Shown here piece by piece: positions 1 through 7,873 of a stretch of 64,000 bases of DNA. Position numbers and translations under genes: made by a program. Source of the stretch: Virgibacillus senegalensis. GTDB taxonomy: Bacteria > Bacillota > Bacilli > Bacillales > Amphibacillaceae. Under the pieces are notes generated by a model that was not told the origin of the DNA, made no database searches, and saw nothing but the letters and a program-made list of their open reading frames with translations. Each line of letters starts with the position of its first letter. Position 1 is the stretch's first letter. The stretch lies in assembly GCF_000821245.2 (NCBI RefSeq), contig NZ_LN611424.1:1045456-1109455 (forward strand), read 5' to 3'.

Positions 1-1
1 T

Positions 2-175
2 GCAGGGCATTCTGTATTCGATGAGGCTGCACTTGTGCAGATCGCAGGCAGGGCAGGGAGGAGCCCTGATGATCCGGATGGTGAGGTGCTGTTTTTTCAT
101 GCGGGGAAAACGAATGCGATGGTAGCTTCCGTCCGTTCGATACAAGCAATGAACAAGCGGGCGGTGAGGATTTGA
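2..175 (+). CDS. comFA: ComFA, 3' end only (competence DNA helicase)
   Basis: The open frame from base 2 to the TGA at 173-175 has no start in the window, so this is the C-terminal 57 residues of a longer gene. It contains QIAGRAGRS, the superfamily-2 helicase motif VI with arginine fingers, followed by DGEVLFFHAGKT, as in ComFA, the ATP-driven cytosolic motor that helps pull transforming single-stranded DNA through the ComEC channel. The stop overlaps the ATG of comFC (TGATG), so the two are translationally coupled. Identity rests on motif VI and on the comFC neighbour; the rest of the helicase is outside the window. Confidence 0.9.
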   Translation, partial: AGHSVFDEAALVQIAGRAGRSPDDPDGEVLFFHAGKTNAMVASVRSIQAMNKRAVRI

Positions 176-867
176 TGCATTGTTTATGGTGTGATCAAGA
201 AATCGTGAACGAAACGCATTGGGGAAATGTTTTGCTGCCTGATCGGGTGAAATATTTATGTGTGAGGTGCGAATCAATGTTGGAGAAGCTTGACGGGGCT
301 TTGTGTGTCAAGTGCTCCCGGCCCGTTAAGCAAGGGGGCGAAACCTGTCAAGATTGTCGCCGGTGGGAAAAGCTCGACCAGTGGAAAGGGGCCCTGAAGC
401 AAAATCGGTCTGTTTACGCGTATAATAAGGGGATGCAGGAGATGCTGGCCAAATGGAAGTATCGCGGTGATTATAAATTGCGTGAAGCATTTCAGGTGGA
501 TTTTCAGGCAAGTTATCGGAATGCCTTTAGCAGCGACTTGCGAAAGCACGCAATGTTAGTACCCATCCCATTAAGTGAGGAGCGACTGTACGAGCGGGGT
601 TTCAATCAGGCAGTGGCGCTGATTGAGTTATTGGATAAATCGGCTTCGCCATTATTGAGCAGAATACATGGCGAAAAACAGTCCAAAAAATCCCGCCGGC
701 AGCGCATCCAAACTGAAAACCCGTTTTCGATCGTAGAGACGACCGATAAACCGGTCATTCTAATTGACGATATCTACACTACCGGCACTACCCTCCGCCA
801 TGCCGCCCGAACCCTGAAAACAAACGGATCCCCGGAAGTTTACTCCTTTACGCTTGTTCGAAGCTAA
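175..867 (+). CDS. comFC: ComFC, ComF-family phosphoribosyltransferase-like competence protein
   Basis: This 230-residue protein starts with paired cysteines (C-x2-C at residues 3-6 and further C-x2-C pairs up to about residue 60) that form a zinc-binding region, and ends with a PRPP-binding loop VILIDDIYTTGTT at about residues 194-206, the hallmark of type-I phosphoribosyltransferases. ComFC is needed for natural transformation in Bacillus, acting on incoming single-stranded DNA in the cytoplasm with ComFA. The ATG at 175 overlaps the comFA stop; a TTG at 172 is an alternative start. The length is normal for the family. Confidence 0.93.
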   Translation: MHCLWCDQEIVNETHWGNVLLPDRVKYLCVRCESMLEKLDGALCVKCSRPVKQGGETCQDCRRWEKLDQWKGALKQNRSVYAYNKGMQEMLAKWKYRGDYKLREAFQVDFQASYRNAFSSDLRKHAMLVPIPLSEERLYERGFNQAVALIELLDKSASPLLSRIHGEKQSKKSRRQRIQTENPFSIVETTDKPVILIDDIYTTGTTLRHAARTLKTNGSPEVYSFTLVRS

Positions 868-882
868 TACACACCTCCAAAG

Positions 883-916
883 AAAAAAGCCTTAGGACAT
901 TACCCCAGGCTTAAAA
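883..916 (-). terminator. Rho-independent terminator for the minus-strand gene ending at 921
   Basis: AAGCCT (887-892) pairs with AGGCTT (907-912) and, read on the minus strand, is followed by a run of six T. It lies just past the stop of the T5orf172 gene and also separates it from convergent comFC. Confidence 0.6.
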
Positions 917-920
917 CATC

Positions 921-1433
921 TTAAGCTATTACTGAATTTTCAATGGCAAGTGTTTGATTATATTCTTCAGCCAACATAGTAGATACAAACTCAACTGTTG
1001 GATCTATTTCTTCAACTAGGTTCCGTAAATTGTCGATGTCAGTTTTAAAAAATTCTTTTCTGAAATTCACTTTATTTACACGCTGTTCTTTTAGCTCAGA
1101 ATGCAATTTCTGTTCTAATTCTACTGCGTTGTCACTAAAAACCATAGCATGCACATCAAATTTAAAAGGAACTGATGCACTTCCTAATTCGTCAATTCTT
1201 TCTTGAGGAATCATTCTTCTTGTCATGCCAATTTTAAACATATTTTCTCCGAAAGATCCTAAATTAGAAATAGCATAAACATATCCCGCTTTTCCAAGTG
1301 CTAAACTTGATATTTCTTCCTTCTTATCATTGACACTTTTCATTTGCGATTCAAGTTCTTTTAATCTGTCTTCTAACTGTTTTACTTTTAATTCATCTTT
1401 CTCCTCTAAAAGTAATTGTTTATTTCTAGCCAT
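921..1433 (-). CDS. T5orf172 (GIY-YIG-like) domain protein, probable C-terminal half of a split DUF4041 gene
   Basis: This 170-residue protein has a basic coiled-coil start (about residues 5-45) and then GKAGYVYAISNLGSFGE..KIGMTRR...ELGSASVPFKFDVHA, the core of the T5orf172/MUG113 branch of the GIY-YIG nuclease-like fold. In proteins I know with this domain it is fused behind a coiled coil and DUF4041 in one chain. Here it is a separate frame starting 2 bases after the stop of the upstream gene, with no convincing ribosome binding site, so a truncated or frameshifted single gene is likely. The biochemical role is not known; these proteins are common in accessory and phage-linked DNA. Confidence 0.7.
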   Translation of the reverse strand: MARNKQLLLEEKDELKVKQLEDRLKELESQMKSVNDKKEEISSLALGKAGYVYAISNLGSFGENMFKIGMTRRMIPQERIDELGSASVPFKFDVHAMVFSDNAVELEQKLHSELKEQRVNKVNFRKEFFKTDIDNLRNLVEEIDPTVEFVSTMLAEEYNQTLAIENSVIA

Positions 1434-1435
1434 TT

Positions 1436-2287
1436 CTATTTCGAGTCTTCAAGATTATTATATTTTAATTGAAATAATAATATTTGTATTTCAGCTTGGA
1501 GAGCAATAATCATCAAATTATAAATGGTCTTATTACTTTTTGTTGAGTATCTATCCTCAAATTTAGATAATACCTTTTTTATTTCTTTATTCGTTGCAGT
1601 AGAAAGCTTACGTAGTTCTTTTGAATTATCCGAATGCAAATGAAGAGTCATAACTGTTCCAATCAGCGAGTCATCAGACAATTCCTCTTCTAACTGTTCT
1701 ATTTGATTTTCTACTTCTTCAAAATTAATAGTAAAAGGAAATCTCTCATTAAAATTTTTTAATCCAACAACCTCTGACTTATATTTCCTTGCTTGAGTCC
1801 TATACTTTTTTATTTCTTTAAGTAACATTTCATATTCATTGTTCATCGATTCTAGTTTATTTTGTTGTTCTTGTGTTTTTTCTAATACTATTTTTAAATC
1901 CTCATTAGCAGAATTATTTATAGAATCTGCTTCCTTTTTTGCATTACTAATAATTTCTTCTTTTTCTGTGAGAGTATCATTTTTTGTTTCTTCAATTATT
2001 TTGTTGATTAGTTCGTTTTTATTCTCTAGAATAGATGACTTTTCTTCAAGTTCACGTGTAGTGTGCTCTAGTTCTTTGTTTAGGTTGGCTATTTTTTCAT
2101 CCTTTTCCCTTACTGGTATATTTAGTAACTCATCCTCTTTCAGATGGTTATAAAATTCACTTCTTTTTTTGGACTGAATTATTAGCAAAATTATAGCTAA
2201 AATTCCAGGAACAACTAGAAAACCTAAAAATGAAAGGCATACAATTACTGTGCTGGAGTACCACCACTTATCTCTATAAGTTGTCAT
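1436..2287 (-). CDS. Membrane-anchored coiled-coil protein with partial DUF4041, N-terminal half of a split gene
   Basis: The 283 residues begin with a hydrophobic segment (about 10-38, ICLSFLGFLVVPGILAIILL core), continue as a long coiled coil (about 55-185), and end with SDNSKELRKLSTATNKEIKK and ALQAEIQILLFQLKYNNLED, which resembles the first part of DUF4041. The stop TAG at 1436-1438 cuts the domain short, and the T5orf172 module continues in the -1 frame. The family normally carries about 100 more residues between these parts, so an internal deletion plus frameshift is inferred. The region is clearly more A+T-rich than the neighbouring comF and flagellar genes, suggesting transfer. Function unknown. 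Confidence 0.65.
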   Translation of the reverse strand: MTTYRDKWWYSSTVIVCLSFLGFLVVPGILAIILLIIQSKKRSEFYNHLKEDELLNIPVREKDEKIANLNKELEHTTRELEEKSSILENKNELINKIIEETKNDTLTEKEEIISNAKKEADSINNSANEDLKIVLEKTQEQQNKLESMNNEYEMLLKEIKKYRTQARKYKSEVVGLKNFNERFPFTINFEEVENQIEQLEEELSDDSLIGTVMTLHLHSDNSKELRKLSTATNKEIKKVLSKFEDRYSTKSNKTIYNLMIIALQAEIQILLFQLKYNNLEDSK

Positions 2288-2499
2288 TTCCTTCCTCCTT
2301 GTTAAATGATAATTATAATTCTAACATAAATTGGAAGGTGGCAACCTTTTAATAGCAAATTAGGTGATATATATTCAATTAATTTCTTATGCTAACAAAT
2401 TAGAAGTTTAACCTTTACTATAAGGTACAGACCTTCCGAAACTAAAAATCCTGTTTTATCAACATTCCACTTAAAAATGAGAGAGAAAAACCCCTGATT

Positions 2500-2562
2500 G
2501 GGTTCAGTCCCCTCCCGAGCCAAAATCTCTAATTTCTCTCCAAGGGGGACAGTCCCCGGTTC
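2500..2562. repeat. REP-like palindromic element A
   Basis: GGTTCAGTCCCC (2501-2512) and GGGGGACAGTCCCCGG (about 2544-2559) form an imperfect inverted pair. The same arms recur at 26025-26104 and 32615-32680. Such GGGGAC(A/T)GTCCCC units resemble REP sequences mobilised by RAYT (Y1-type) transposases; no such transposase is in the window. Confidence 0.6.
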
Positions 2563-2598
2563 ATGTCTCCGGCTGTTCTGCCATTATTTCTCATTCTC

Positions 2599-2630
2599 TT
2601 GTCACGGTTCAGGGAGTCATGTGCTATAAT
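2599..2630 (+). promoter_or_regulatory. Sigma-A promoter candidate for yvyF (extended -10)
   Basis: TATAAT at 2625-2630 is preceded by TG at 2622-2623, giving an extended -10. TTGTCA at 2599-2604 lies 20 bases upstream, too far for a good -35, so the extended -10 probably carries it. It would let yvyF and the genes behind it be read without sigma-D. Confidence 0.5.
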
Positions 2631-2660
2631 GTACGAAAAATGCTTTTAGGGGGAACGACG

Positions 2661-3080
2661 ATGGGAGAATTAATGAACTGTCCACGCTGTGATGCATTGT
2701 TTGTATCTGGTGTCCGGTCAATTTGCCAGGATTGCTACAAAGAAGAGGAGCGTGCTTACACGACAGTTTACAATTACCTGCGCCCGAGAAAAAATCGCCA
2801 GGCCACTATCCCGGAAATTGTAGAAGCTACTGGAGTAGATGAAGAAATTATCTATAAATTTATAAAAGAAAAACGTTTACGGCCATCTCAATTCCCGAAT
2901 TTGACTTATCCATGTGATCGATGCGGGACGATGATATCAGACGGTAATCTCTGTAACAACTGCCTGACAGAGATGCAAGCAGACCTGGACGAACAAAGAA
3001 AATTGGATGAAATCGCCCGACGTAACCAACAGAATGTTCAAGAAGCAAACACATACTATACAGTCGAAAAAAAACAATGA
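2661..3080 (+). CDS. yvyF: YvyF/TIGR03826 flagellar operon zinc-ribbon protein
   Basis: The 139-residue protein has two C-x2-C clusters (CPRC..CQDC near the N-terminus; CDRC..CNNC at about residues 88-105) around a helix-turn-helix-like stretch (IPEIVEATGVDEEIIYKFIKE). This matches the YvyF family encoded between comFC and flgM in Bacillus. The ATG at 2661 follows AGGGGGAACG at good spacing; the longer frame from 2619 has no ribosome binding site. Its function is not settled; position links it to late flagellar gene control. Confidence 0.85.
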   Translation: MGELMNCPRCDALFVSGVRSICQDCYKEEERAYTTVYNYLRPRKNRQATIPEIVEATGVDEEIIYKFIKEKRLRPSQFPNLTYPCDRCGTMISDGNLCNNCLTEMQADLDEQRKLDEIARRNQQNVQEANTYYTVEKKQ

Positions 3081-3088
3081 CTTTTTAT

Positions 3089-3115
3089 TAAACAATACTG
3101 CCCATCTGCCGATAT
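3089..3115 (+). promoter_or_regulatory. Perfect sigma-D promoter of flgM operon
   Basis: TAAA at 3089-3092, a 15-base spacer, and GCCGATAT at 3108-3115 match the Bacillus sigma-D consensus exactly. It drives flgM-flgN-flgK-flgL and creates the usual feedback in which sigma-D raises its own anti-sigma factor. Confidence 0.92.
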
Positions 3116-3163
3116 TAAGATTAGAGCATGTACGCCAGTTAACCGTGAAAGGAGTGCAGTGCA

Positions 3164-3433
3164 TTGAAGATTAATGGTACCAATCAAACCAACTTTAATC
3201 CGTACCAAAAACAACTGCAGAAGCAGGCGGAAGTGAAAAAAGAATTGACAAACAAAGAAGATAAAATACAAATCTCGAGCCAGGCAAAACAGCTTCAGGA
3301 AACGGCGAAACCAGATCCGGCACGGCAGCAGCGAGTACAGGAAATTAAACAGGCAGTAGAATCCGGCGAATATAATATCGATCCAAAACAGACTGCTAAG
3401 AAGATGATTGAATTTTGGAATAATCAAGGCTAG
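3164..3433 (+). CDS. flgM: FlgM, anti-sigma-D factor
   Basis: This 89-residue protein begins MKINGTNQTNFNPY and ends with an amphipathic C-terminal half (RQQRVQEIKQAVESGEYNID) typical of FlgM, which binds sigma-D (FliA-type) and blocks late flagellar transcription until the hook-basal body is complete. The start is a TTG at 3164 preceded by AAAGGAGTG. It is the first gene behind the sigma-D promoter at 3089-3115 and is followed within 15 bases by flgN. Length is normal. Confidence 0.95.
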   Translation: MKINGTNQTNFNPYQKQLQKQAEVKKELTNKEDKIQISSQAKQLQETAKPDPARQQRVQEIKQAVESGEYNIDPKQTAKKMIEFWNNQG

Positions 3434-3447
3434 AGGGAGGACATCCG

Positions 3448-3948
3448 ATGTCCGTTCAACCGATCGTGGAATCATTACAGCGTATGATCAAGCTGCATGA
3501 CAGTTTATTAACCCTTTCAAAAGAAAAAACAGAGTCGCTGAAATCCGGTGAAACAGATAAGCTGCAAAGTCTGATGCTGCAAGAACGAAAGCATGTGCAG
3601 GCAATCAACCAGGTTGAGAAGCAGCGTCAGCAGGAAGTGGAAGCATGGGCAATTCAAGCCGGCCTTCGTCCGGAAGAAGCTACTGTATCGGTCATCCTTG
3701 ACCATTTGGAGGATGAGCAGGAGAAGATAGATTTAGAAAATCGCTTTTTAAAGCTGACCAATGTGCTGTACGACTTAAAACAGCAAGAGAACCTAAATCA
3801 GGATCTAACAAGGCAATCCTTACAATTCATTCAAATGTCAATAGATATGATGGATCCTTCCTTGAAAAATATGAATTACGGAAATGCAAAGATCCAGCAG
3901 CAGGCATCACAATCATCCAAGCGTTCGCTGTTTGATTCAAAAGCGTAG
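3448..3948 (+). CDS. flgN: FlgN, export chaperone for hook-associated proteins (YvyG)
   Basis: The 166-residue, mostly helical protein (LQRMIKLHDSLLTLSKEKTE at the start, QDLTRQSLQFIQMSIDMM near the end) fits FlgN, the cytoplasmic chaperone that holds FlgK and FlgL before export. It lies between flgM and flgK, the standard place, with GAGGGAGG in front of ATG 3448. The primary sequence is not strongly conserved in this family, so helix pattern, size and position carry the call. Confidence 0.9.
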   Translation: MSVQPIVESLQRMIKLHDSLLTLSKEKTESLKSGETDKLQSLMLQERKHVQAINQVEKQRQQEVEAWAIQAGLRPEEATVSVILDHLEDEQEKIDLENRFLKLTNVLYDLKQQENLNQDLTRQSLQFIQMSIDMMDPSLKNMNYGNAKIQQQASQSSKRSLFDSKA

Positions 3949-3967
3949 GGAGAGAGGAGTAACAAGT

Positions 3968-5500
3968 GTGAGTTCAACTTTTAACGGATTAGAGGTAGCC
4001 AGACGTGCGCTGACGACCCAGCAATCCGCTTTATATACCACCGGTCATAACATAGCCAATGCGAATACGGAGGGTTTTACCAGACAGCGAGTCAATTTCG
4101 AACAGACGGGTCCATACCCGCCGGCATCTCGAAACAGACCACAGATTCCAGGGCAAGTAGGCAGCGGTGTCCAGGCGGGGTCAATTGAACGGGTCCGTGA
4201 CCAGTTTTTGGACAAGCAATACCGAAGCGAGAATGCCAAGTTCGGTTACTATGACTCCAAAGCAAGTGCGATGGAGCAAATGGAATCGATCATGAACGAG
4301 CCGTCAGAGCAAGGGCTGTCGAAAACAATGGATCGTTTTTGGCAATCGCTTCAGGACTTGGCTACCAATAAAGACGAAGGCTCCAGGTCTGTTACGGTGC
4401 AACGGGCTACTGCGGTTGCTGAGACGTTTAATTATGTTTCCGATTCTTTAAATTCAGAAAGAAGCAATCTGCAGGAAGAAATGAATGTTACGAAAAAGGA
4501 GATAAATTCATTAGTCAGGCAGATAAACAACCTAAACAAACAAATCGGGGACATTGAACCCCACGGTCTGGTACCTAATGATTTATATGATGAACGAGAC
4601 AGATGTATAGATAAGCTCTCCGGCCTTGTGAATATCAATGTTTCCTATGAAAGCAGCGGTGGACAGCCAAACGCGATTGCACAGGGGAAAGCAACTATCA
4701 CTTTGGCTGATGCACAAGGAAAAGATACAGACACCGTCTTGATCGACGCATCATCTGGCGAGTATAAGCAAATGGAAATAGGTCTTGATGATAAACAAAA
4801 TGTAGAGCAATTCAATTTTAAAACCATTGACAAGGATGGCAATGAAACATCGACTGATTCCATTGCTGCGGCTGATTTTTCTTCTCAAGGTAAAATGAAA
4901 GCACTCATGGAATCCAATGGCTACATAGATGGTGGCGAAGCAGTTGGGGAATATCCGGATATGCTGGACGAGTTGAATTTTTTAGCTGAAAACCTAACTG
5001 CCGCACTTAATGAAGTTCACGCTCAAGGTGTTGATGCCAATGGTGGCCCTGGGCAGGAATTCTTTGTGATTGACGACCCGGAAAATGCTGCCGCATCGAT
5101 AAAAGTATCTGAAGCAATTCAAGAAGATAGTGACTTGATTGCTGTCAGTGCCAATGGAGACAGCGGTAATGGGGAAAACGCGCTCGCCATGGCTGAAGCA
5201 ATGCGTAAGAAAGGTGTCGGCGAACTGGGAGAAGGTTCGTCGATACAAAGTTACTATGAAGGGGTTATCGGTGAAATGGCCGTGGTTGCTCAGGAAGCCG
5301 ATCGGATGCAAAGCAACGCTACGGTACTCAGAGATCAAGTGGATGCAAATAGACAATCGGTCAGTGCCGTATCGCTCGATGAAGAAATGACAAACATGAT
5401 CAAATTCCAGCACGCATACAATGCGGCTGCACGGAATATGACGACCGTGGATGAAATGCTTGATCGGATCATCAATAATATGGGATTAGTCGGAAGGTAG
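3968..5500 (+). CDS. flgK: FlgK, hook-filament junction protein 1 (HAP1)
   Basis: The 510-residue protein starts STFNGLEVARRALTTQQSAL and contains TTGHNIANANTEGFTRQRV, the conserved flagellar rod/hook N-terminal helix, and ends with the matching C-terminal helix (FQHAYNAAARNMTTVDEMLD). FlgK sits between the hook and the filament with FlgL. The start chosen is GTG at 3968, behind AGAGAGGAGT; the frame runs further upstream to 3884, but that would overlap flgN and lacks a ribosome binding site. The variable middle (about residues 230-400) is the surface-exposed part. Confidence 0.95.
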   Translation: MSSTFNGLEVARRALTTQQSALYTTGHNIANANTEGFTRQRVNFEQTGPYPPASRNRPQIPGQVGSGVQAGSIERVRDQFLDKQYRSENAKFGYYDSKASAMEQMESIMNEPSEQGLSKTMDRFWQSLQDLATNKDEGSRSVTVQRATAVAETFNYVSDSLNSERSNLQEEMNVTKKEINSLVRQINNLNKQIGDIEPHGLVPNDLYDERDRCIDKLSGLVNINVSYESSGGQPNAIAQGKATITLADAQGKDTDTVLIDASSGEYKQMEIGLDDKQNVEQFNFKTIDKDGNETSTDSIAAADFSSQGKMKALMESNGYIDGGEAVGEYPDMLDELNFLAENLTAALNEVHAQGVDANGGPGQEFFVIDDPENAAASIKVSEAIQEDSDLIAVSANGDSGNGENALAMAEAMRKKGVGELGEGSSIQSYYEGVIGEMAVVAQEADRMQSNATVLRDQVDANRQSVSAVSLDEEMTNMIKFQHAYNAAARNMTTVDEMLDRIINNMGLVGR

Positions 5501-5510
5501 GTGACTGAAA

Positions 5511-6380
5511 TTGCGCGTAACACAAGGGATGCTTTCGAATAATATGTTGAAAAACTTAAGCAACAGCTATAATAGTTTAGGGACCTATATGGATCAATTA
5601 TCGACGGGGAAAAAGATAAATCGGCCTTCTGATGATCCAGTGGTCGCTATGAAAGGTATGAATTACCGCACGCAAGTGACAGAGATTGAGCAATATCAGC
5701 GTAACACAAGCGAAGTTCATAACTGGATGGACAACTCTGATTCGGCTTTGGATCAAGCTACGCAAGCTCTTCAAAGACTACGGGAATTAGCGGTTCAAGG
5801 CAGTAATGGAACGTATGAAGATGGACAAAGGGAAAACATGGCACAAGAAGTTGATCAATTGCGCGATCATTTGGCTGACATTGCCAATACGAAAGTGAAC
5901 GGGAAATATATTTTCAATGGTACGAAAACCGATACCCCTCCTGTAATCGATGGTGAAGTCCAGGAGGGTGGTGGAGACGTTCTAGTCGAAGTGGCCAGCG
6001 GCACTAAGTTAAAGGCCAATATTGATGCCGGAGAAGTATTCAGTAGTGACTTGTTCGACGATATTCAAGCTTTCTCTGATGCCTTGAGGTCTGATATACC
6101 TGATGAAGAAATGGGTGCCAATATTTCTTCGCTGGATAATCATATCGACAATGTAGTAAACGAGCGAGCAGATTTAGGTGCACGCATGAACCGGTTAGAT
6201 CTTATAGAAGACCGCCTTTCTTCTCAAGAAGTTACAGCTAACAAAATGATGTCAGATAATGAAGACATTGATTTAGAAAAAGTCATCATGAAACTAACCA
6301 CTCAGGAGAGTGTTCATAGGGCCGCTCTCAGTGCCGGGTCACGAATTATCCAGCCAACTTTGACAGATTTTCTAAGATAA
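5511..6380 (+). CDS. flgL: FlgL, hook-filament junction protein 3 (HAP3)
   Basis: The 289 residues start MRVTQGMLSNNMLKNLSNSY and show flagellin-like N- and C-terminal helices (LSTGKKINRPSDDPVVAMKG; ending AALSAGSRIIQPTLTDFLR). FlgL is the second junction protein, adjoining the flagellin filament. The TTG start at 5511 lies 10 bases after the flgK stop, with AAGGTAGGTG overlapping that stop as ribosome binding site. The gene is followed by a terminator-like hairpin at 6395-6431. Confidence 0.95.
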   Translation: MRVTQGMLSNNMLKNLSNSYNSLGTYMDQLSTGKKINRPSDDPVVAMKGMNYRTQVTEIEQYQRNTSEVHNWMDNSDSALDQATQALQRLRELAVQGSNGTYEDGQRENMAQEVDQLRDHLADIANTKVNGKYIFNGTKTDTPPVIDGEVQEGGGDVLVEVASGTKLKANIDAGEVFSSDLFDDIQAFSDALRSDIPDEEMGANISSLDNHIDNVVNERADLGARMNRLDLIEDRLSSQEVTANKMMSDNEDIDLEKVIMKLTTQESVHRAALSAGSRIIQPTLTDFLR

Positions 6381-6394
6381 AAATAATTTTGGTG

Positions 6395-6431
6395 AAAGCA
6401 CTTGCCCTCTATATGAGCGGCAAGGCTTTTT
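6395..6431 (+). terminator. Probable internal terminator between flgL and yviE
   Basis: AAAGC-(A)-CTTGCC (6395-6406) pairs with GGCAAGGCTTT (6419-6429) around a 12-base loop, with one bulged A, followed by more T. It would reduce readthrough from the flgM-flgL unit into yviE-fliW-csrA. No clear promoter was found between it and yviE. Confidence 0.65.
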
Positions 6432-6457
6432 ACTATGAAGGGAATGGAGGAGCACGT

Positions 6458-7048
6458 ATGCAACTGCCTCAGGTCAGAATGCAATCTAAACTGGCAAAAA
6501 TCCAAATCACGCAGACACCGGTACAGCAAACCATTAAACAACCAAAAGCAGAGCAAACAATCAGACAACCCCATGCTGAAGTTACCATGCAACGCATACC
6601 GTCCAAAATGACTATTGATCAATCAAAAGCTTGGGAGGATATGAATCTTAAGAGTGCTGCCAAGAGCATATCTGAAGCGGCTCAAAAAGGGAAAGAGGCA
6701 GTATATAAGGGCATGCAGCGAAGAGTGAGCCAAGGGGAGCAACTGATGAAAATTGAAAATGGAGGAAATCCAATAGCCTCTCAAGGAAAACAAAATGGGG
6801 AAAAACCAATGAAGCAATTCAATATTGGCTGGATTCCATCCCATTTTGCCGTGAAAACCGATTACCAGCCGTCCGAGCTGAAGATAAATGTCCAAACCCA
6901 TGAACCGATTATTGAAAATAAGCCGAACAAGCCAATCATCAATAATCAACCCGGTGGAGTAGAAACATCTATTCTTCAAAAGGAGAGTTTGGATATTGAC
7001 TTTGCAAATTTGAAATTTAAAGGTATTGATTTTGAAATGTTGATATAA
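6458..7048 (+). CDS. yviE: YviE/DUF6470 flagellar-cluster protein
   Basis: The 196-residue protein has an N-terminal MQLPQVRMQSKLAKIQI start and short repeated Q/I-rich strands (ITQTPVQQTIKQPKAEQTI), then a C-terminal region with NIGWIPSHFAVKTDYQPSELKI. This matches the family found between flgL and fliW in Bacillaceae. Its function is not established. The start is ATG 6458 behind AATGGAGGAG; an upstream in-frame extension to 6389 would run through the terminator hairpin and lacks a ribosome binding site. The next gene follows within 15 bases. Confidence 0.8.
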   Translation: MQLPQVRMQSKLAKIQITQTPVQQTIKQPKAEQTIRQPHAEVTMQRIPSKMTIDQSKAWEDMNLKSAAKSISEAAQKGKEAVYKGMQRRVSQGEQLMKIENGGNPIASQGKQNGEKPMKQFNIGWIPSHFAVKTDYQPSELKINVQTHEPIIENKPNKPIINNQPGGVETSILQKESLDIDFANLKFKGIDFEMLI

Positions 7049-7061
7049 AAGGATGATGAAT

Positions 7062-7514
7062 ATGAAAATAAAAACAAAATATTTGGGAGAAGTAGAGATA
7101 GATAGAGAAAAGGTGATCGCTTTTCCACATGGAATTCCGGGTTTTATTGAAGAGAAGGAGTTCGTTTTGTTAGATTTTCCAGACAACCCTGTCTTTCAAA
7201 TATTACAATCTATCAACACCCAACAACTAGCCTTCATCGTTACTGCACCTTATCAATTTAACAGTAGTTACGAGGTTGAATTAGATAAAGCCATTTTAGA
7301 TGTATTAGAAATAAATGAAGAACAAGAGGTAGTCATTTTGGCCATTATTTCATTAAAAGAGCCATTTGAAAAAAGTACGATAAATTTACAGGCTCCCCTT
7401 GTTATAAATAACAGGAATTGTATGGGAAAACAGTTTATAACGAATAATAAAAGATATGGTACAAAGGAACCAATCAATGTTGAATCCATTTCCTCTAGTG
7501 AGAAGGGGGATTAA
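7062..7514 (+). CDS. fliW: FliW, flagellin-binding antagonist of CsrA
   Basis: The 150-residue protein ([19 protein letters not shown]...[19 protein letters not shown]) is a clear FliW. In the Bacillus circuit FliW binds either flagellin or CsrA; when flagellin is secreted, freed FliW sequesters CsrA and hag translation resumes. The start is set at ATG 7062, where AAAAGG lies 9 bases upstream; ATGs at 7053 and 7056 are too close to it. The stop overlaps the csrA region, so the two are coupled. Confidence 0.94.
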   Translation: MKIKTKYLGEVEIDREKVIAFPHGIPGFIEEKEFVLLDFPDNPVFQILQSINTQQLAFIVTAPYQFNSSYEVELDKAILDVLEINEEQEVVILAIISLKEPFEKSTINLQAPLVINNRNCMGKQFITNNKRYGTKEPINVESISSSEKGD

Positions 7515-7516
7515 TG

Positions 7517-7747
7517 ATGCTTGTATTAACCAGAAAATTAGATGAAGCAATTCAAATCGGAGAAGATATTGAACTAAAAGTATTAGAGATAGATGGAGAG
7601 CAAGTAAAACTGGGAATAACTGCACCAAAACATATCGACATCCATAGGAAGGAAATCTATCTCGAAATTAAGCGTGAAAACAATGAGGCTGCTCACGTTT
7701 CAAAAGACTTGCTGAATTTATTAAAAAATAATTCAAAAAGAGGTTAA
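7517..7747 (+). CDS. csrA: CsrA, RNA-binding translational repressor
   Basis: The 76-residue protein [47 protein letters not shown] is canonical CsrA, including the N-terminal strand that binds GGA motifs and the IHRKE segment used for RNA and FliW contacts. It blocks the ribosome binding site of hag mRNA. Start ATG 7517 follows AAGGGGGATTA; ATG 7514 overlaps the fliW TAA. The target hairpin lies less than 100 bases downstream in the hag leader (7828-7841). Confidence 0.96.
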   Translation: MLVLTRKLDEAIQIGEDIELKVLEIDGEQVKLGITAPKHIDIHRKEIYLEIKRENNEAAHVSKDLLNLLKNNSKRG

Positions 7748-7771
7748 ACATTATGCAATTCTCTCCGATAA
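7745..7771 (+). promoter_or_regulatory. Sigma-D promoter of hag
   Basis: TAAA at 7745-7748 overlaps the csrA stop, followed by 15 bases and TCCGATAA at 7764-7771 (six of eight match GCCGATAT). Position, spacing and the following long leader fit the known flagellin promoter of Bacillus. Confidence 0.88.
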
Positions 7772-7827
7772 TATAAATGTACACCAAATGATGCCAAAGA
7801 CGGCCGCTTTGGTTCATGCGGTGGAGA

Positions 7828-7841
7828 CCACAAGGACGTGG
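7828..7841 (+). promoter_or_regulatory. CsrA-binding hairpin in the hag leader (BS1-like)
   Basis: CCAC-AAGGAC-GTGG forms a four-base-pair stem that presents AAGGA in the loop; ACAAGGACGT matches the CsrA consensus closely. A second GGA lies in the hag ribosome binding site (GGGAGGAA, about 7860-7867), giving the two-site arrangement needed for bridging by a CsrA dimer. Confidence 0.85.
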
Positions 7842-7873
7842 GATATATTTAACCATTCAGGGAGGAAATAATA

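Larger units (their letters stand above)
2288..2660. other. Intergenic region between the split DUF4041 gene and yvyF
   Basis: It holds the upstream region of the minus-strand coiled-coil gene, one REP-like palindrome (about 2500-2562) and the yvyF promoter (2599-2630). No open frame with a start and ribosome binding site was found in the rest. Confidence 0.6.

Noticed and set aside
3884..3967. Longer flgK start at 3884
   Set aside because: It would overlap flgN by 65 bases and lacks a ribosome binding site; GTG 3968 fits the family N-terminus.
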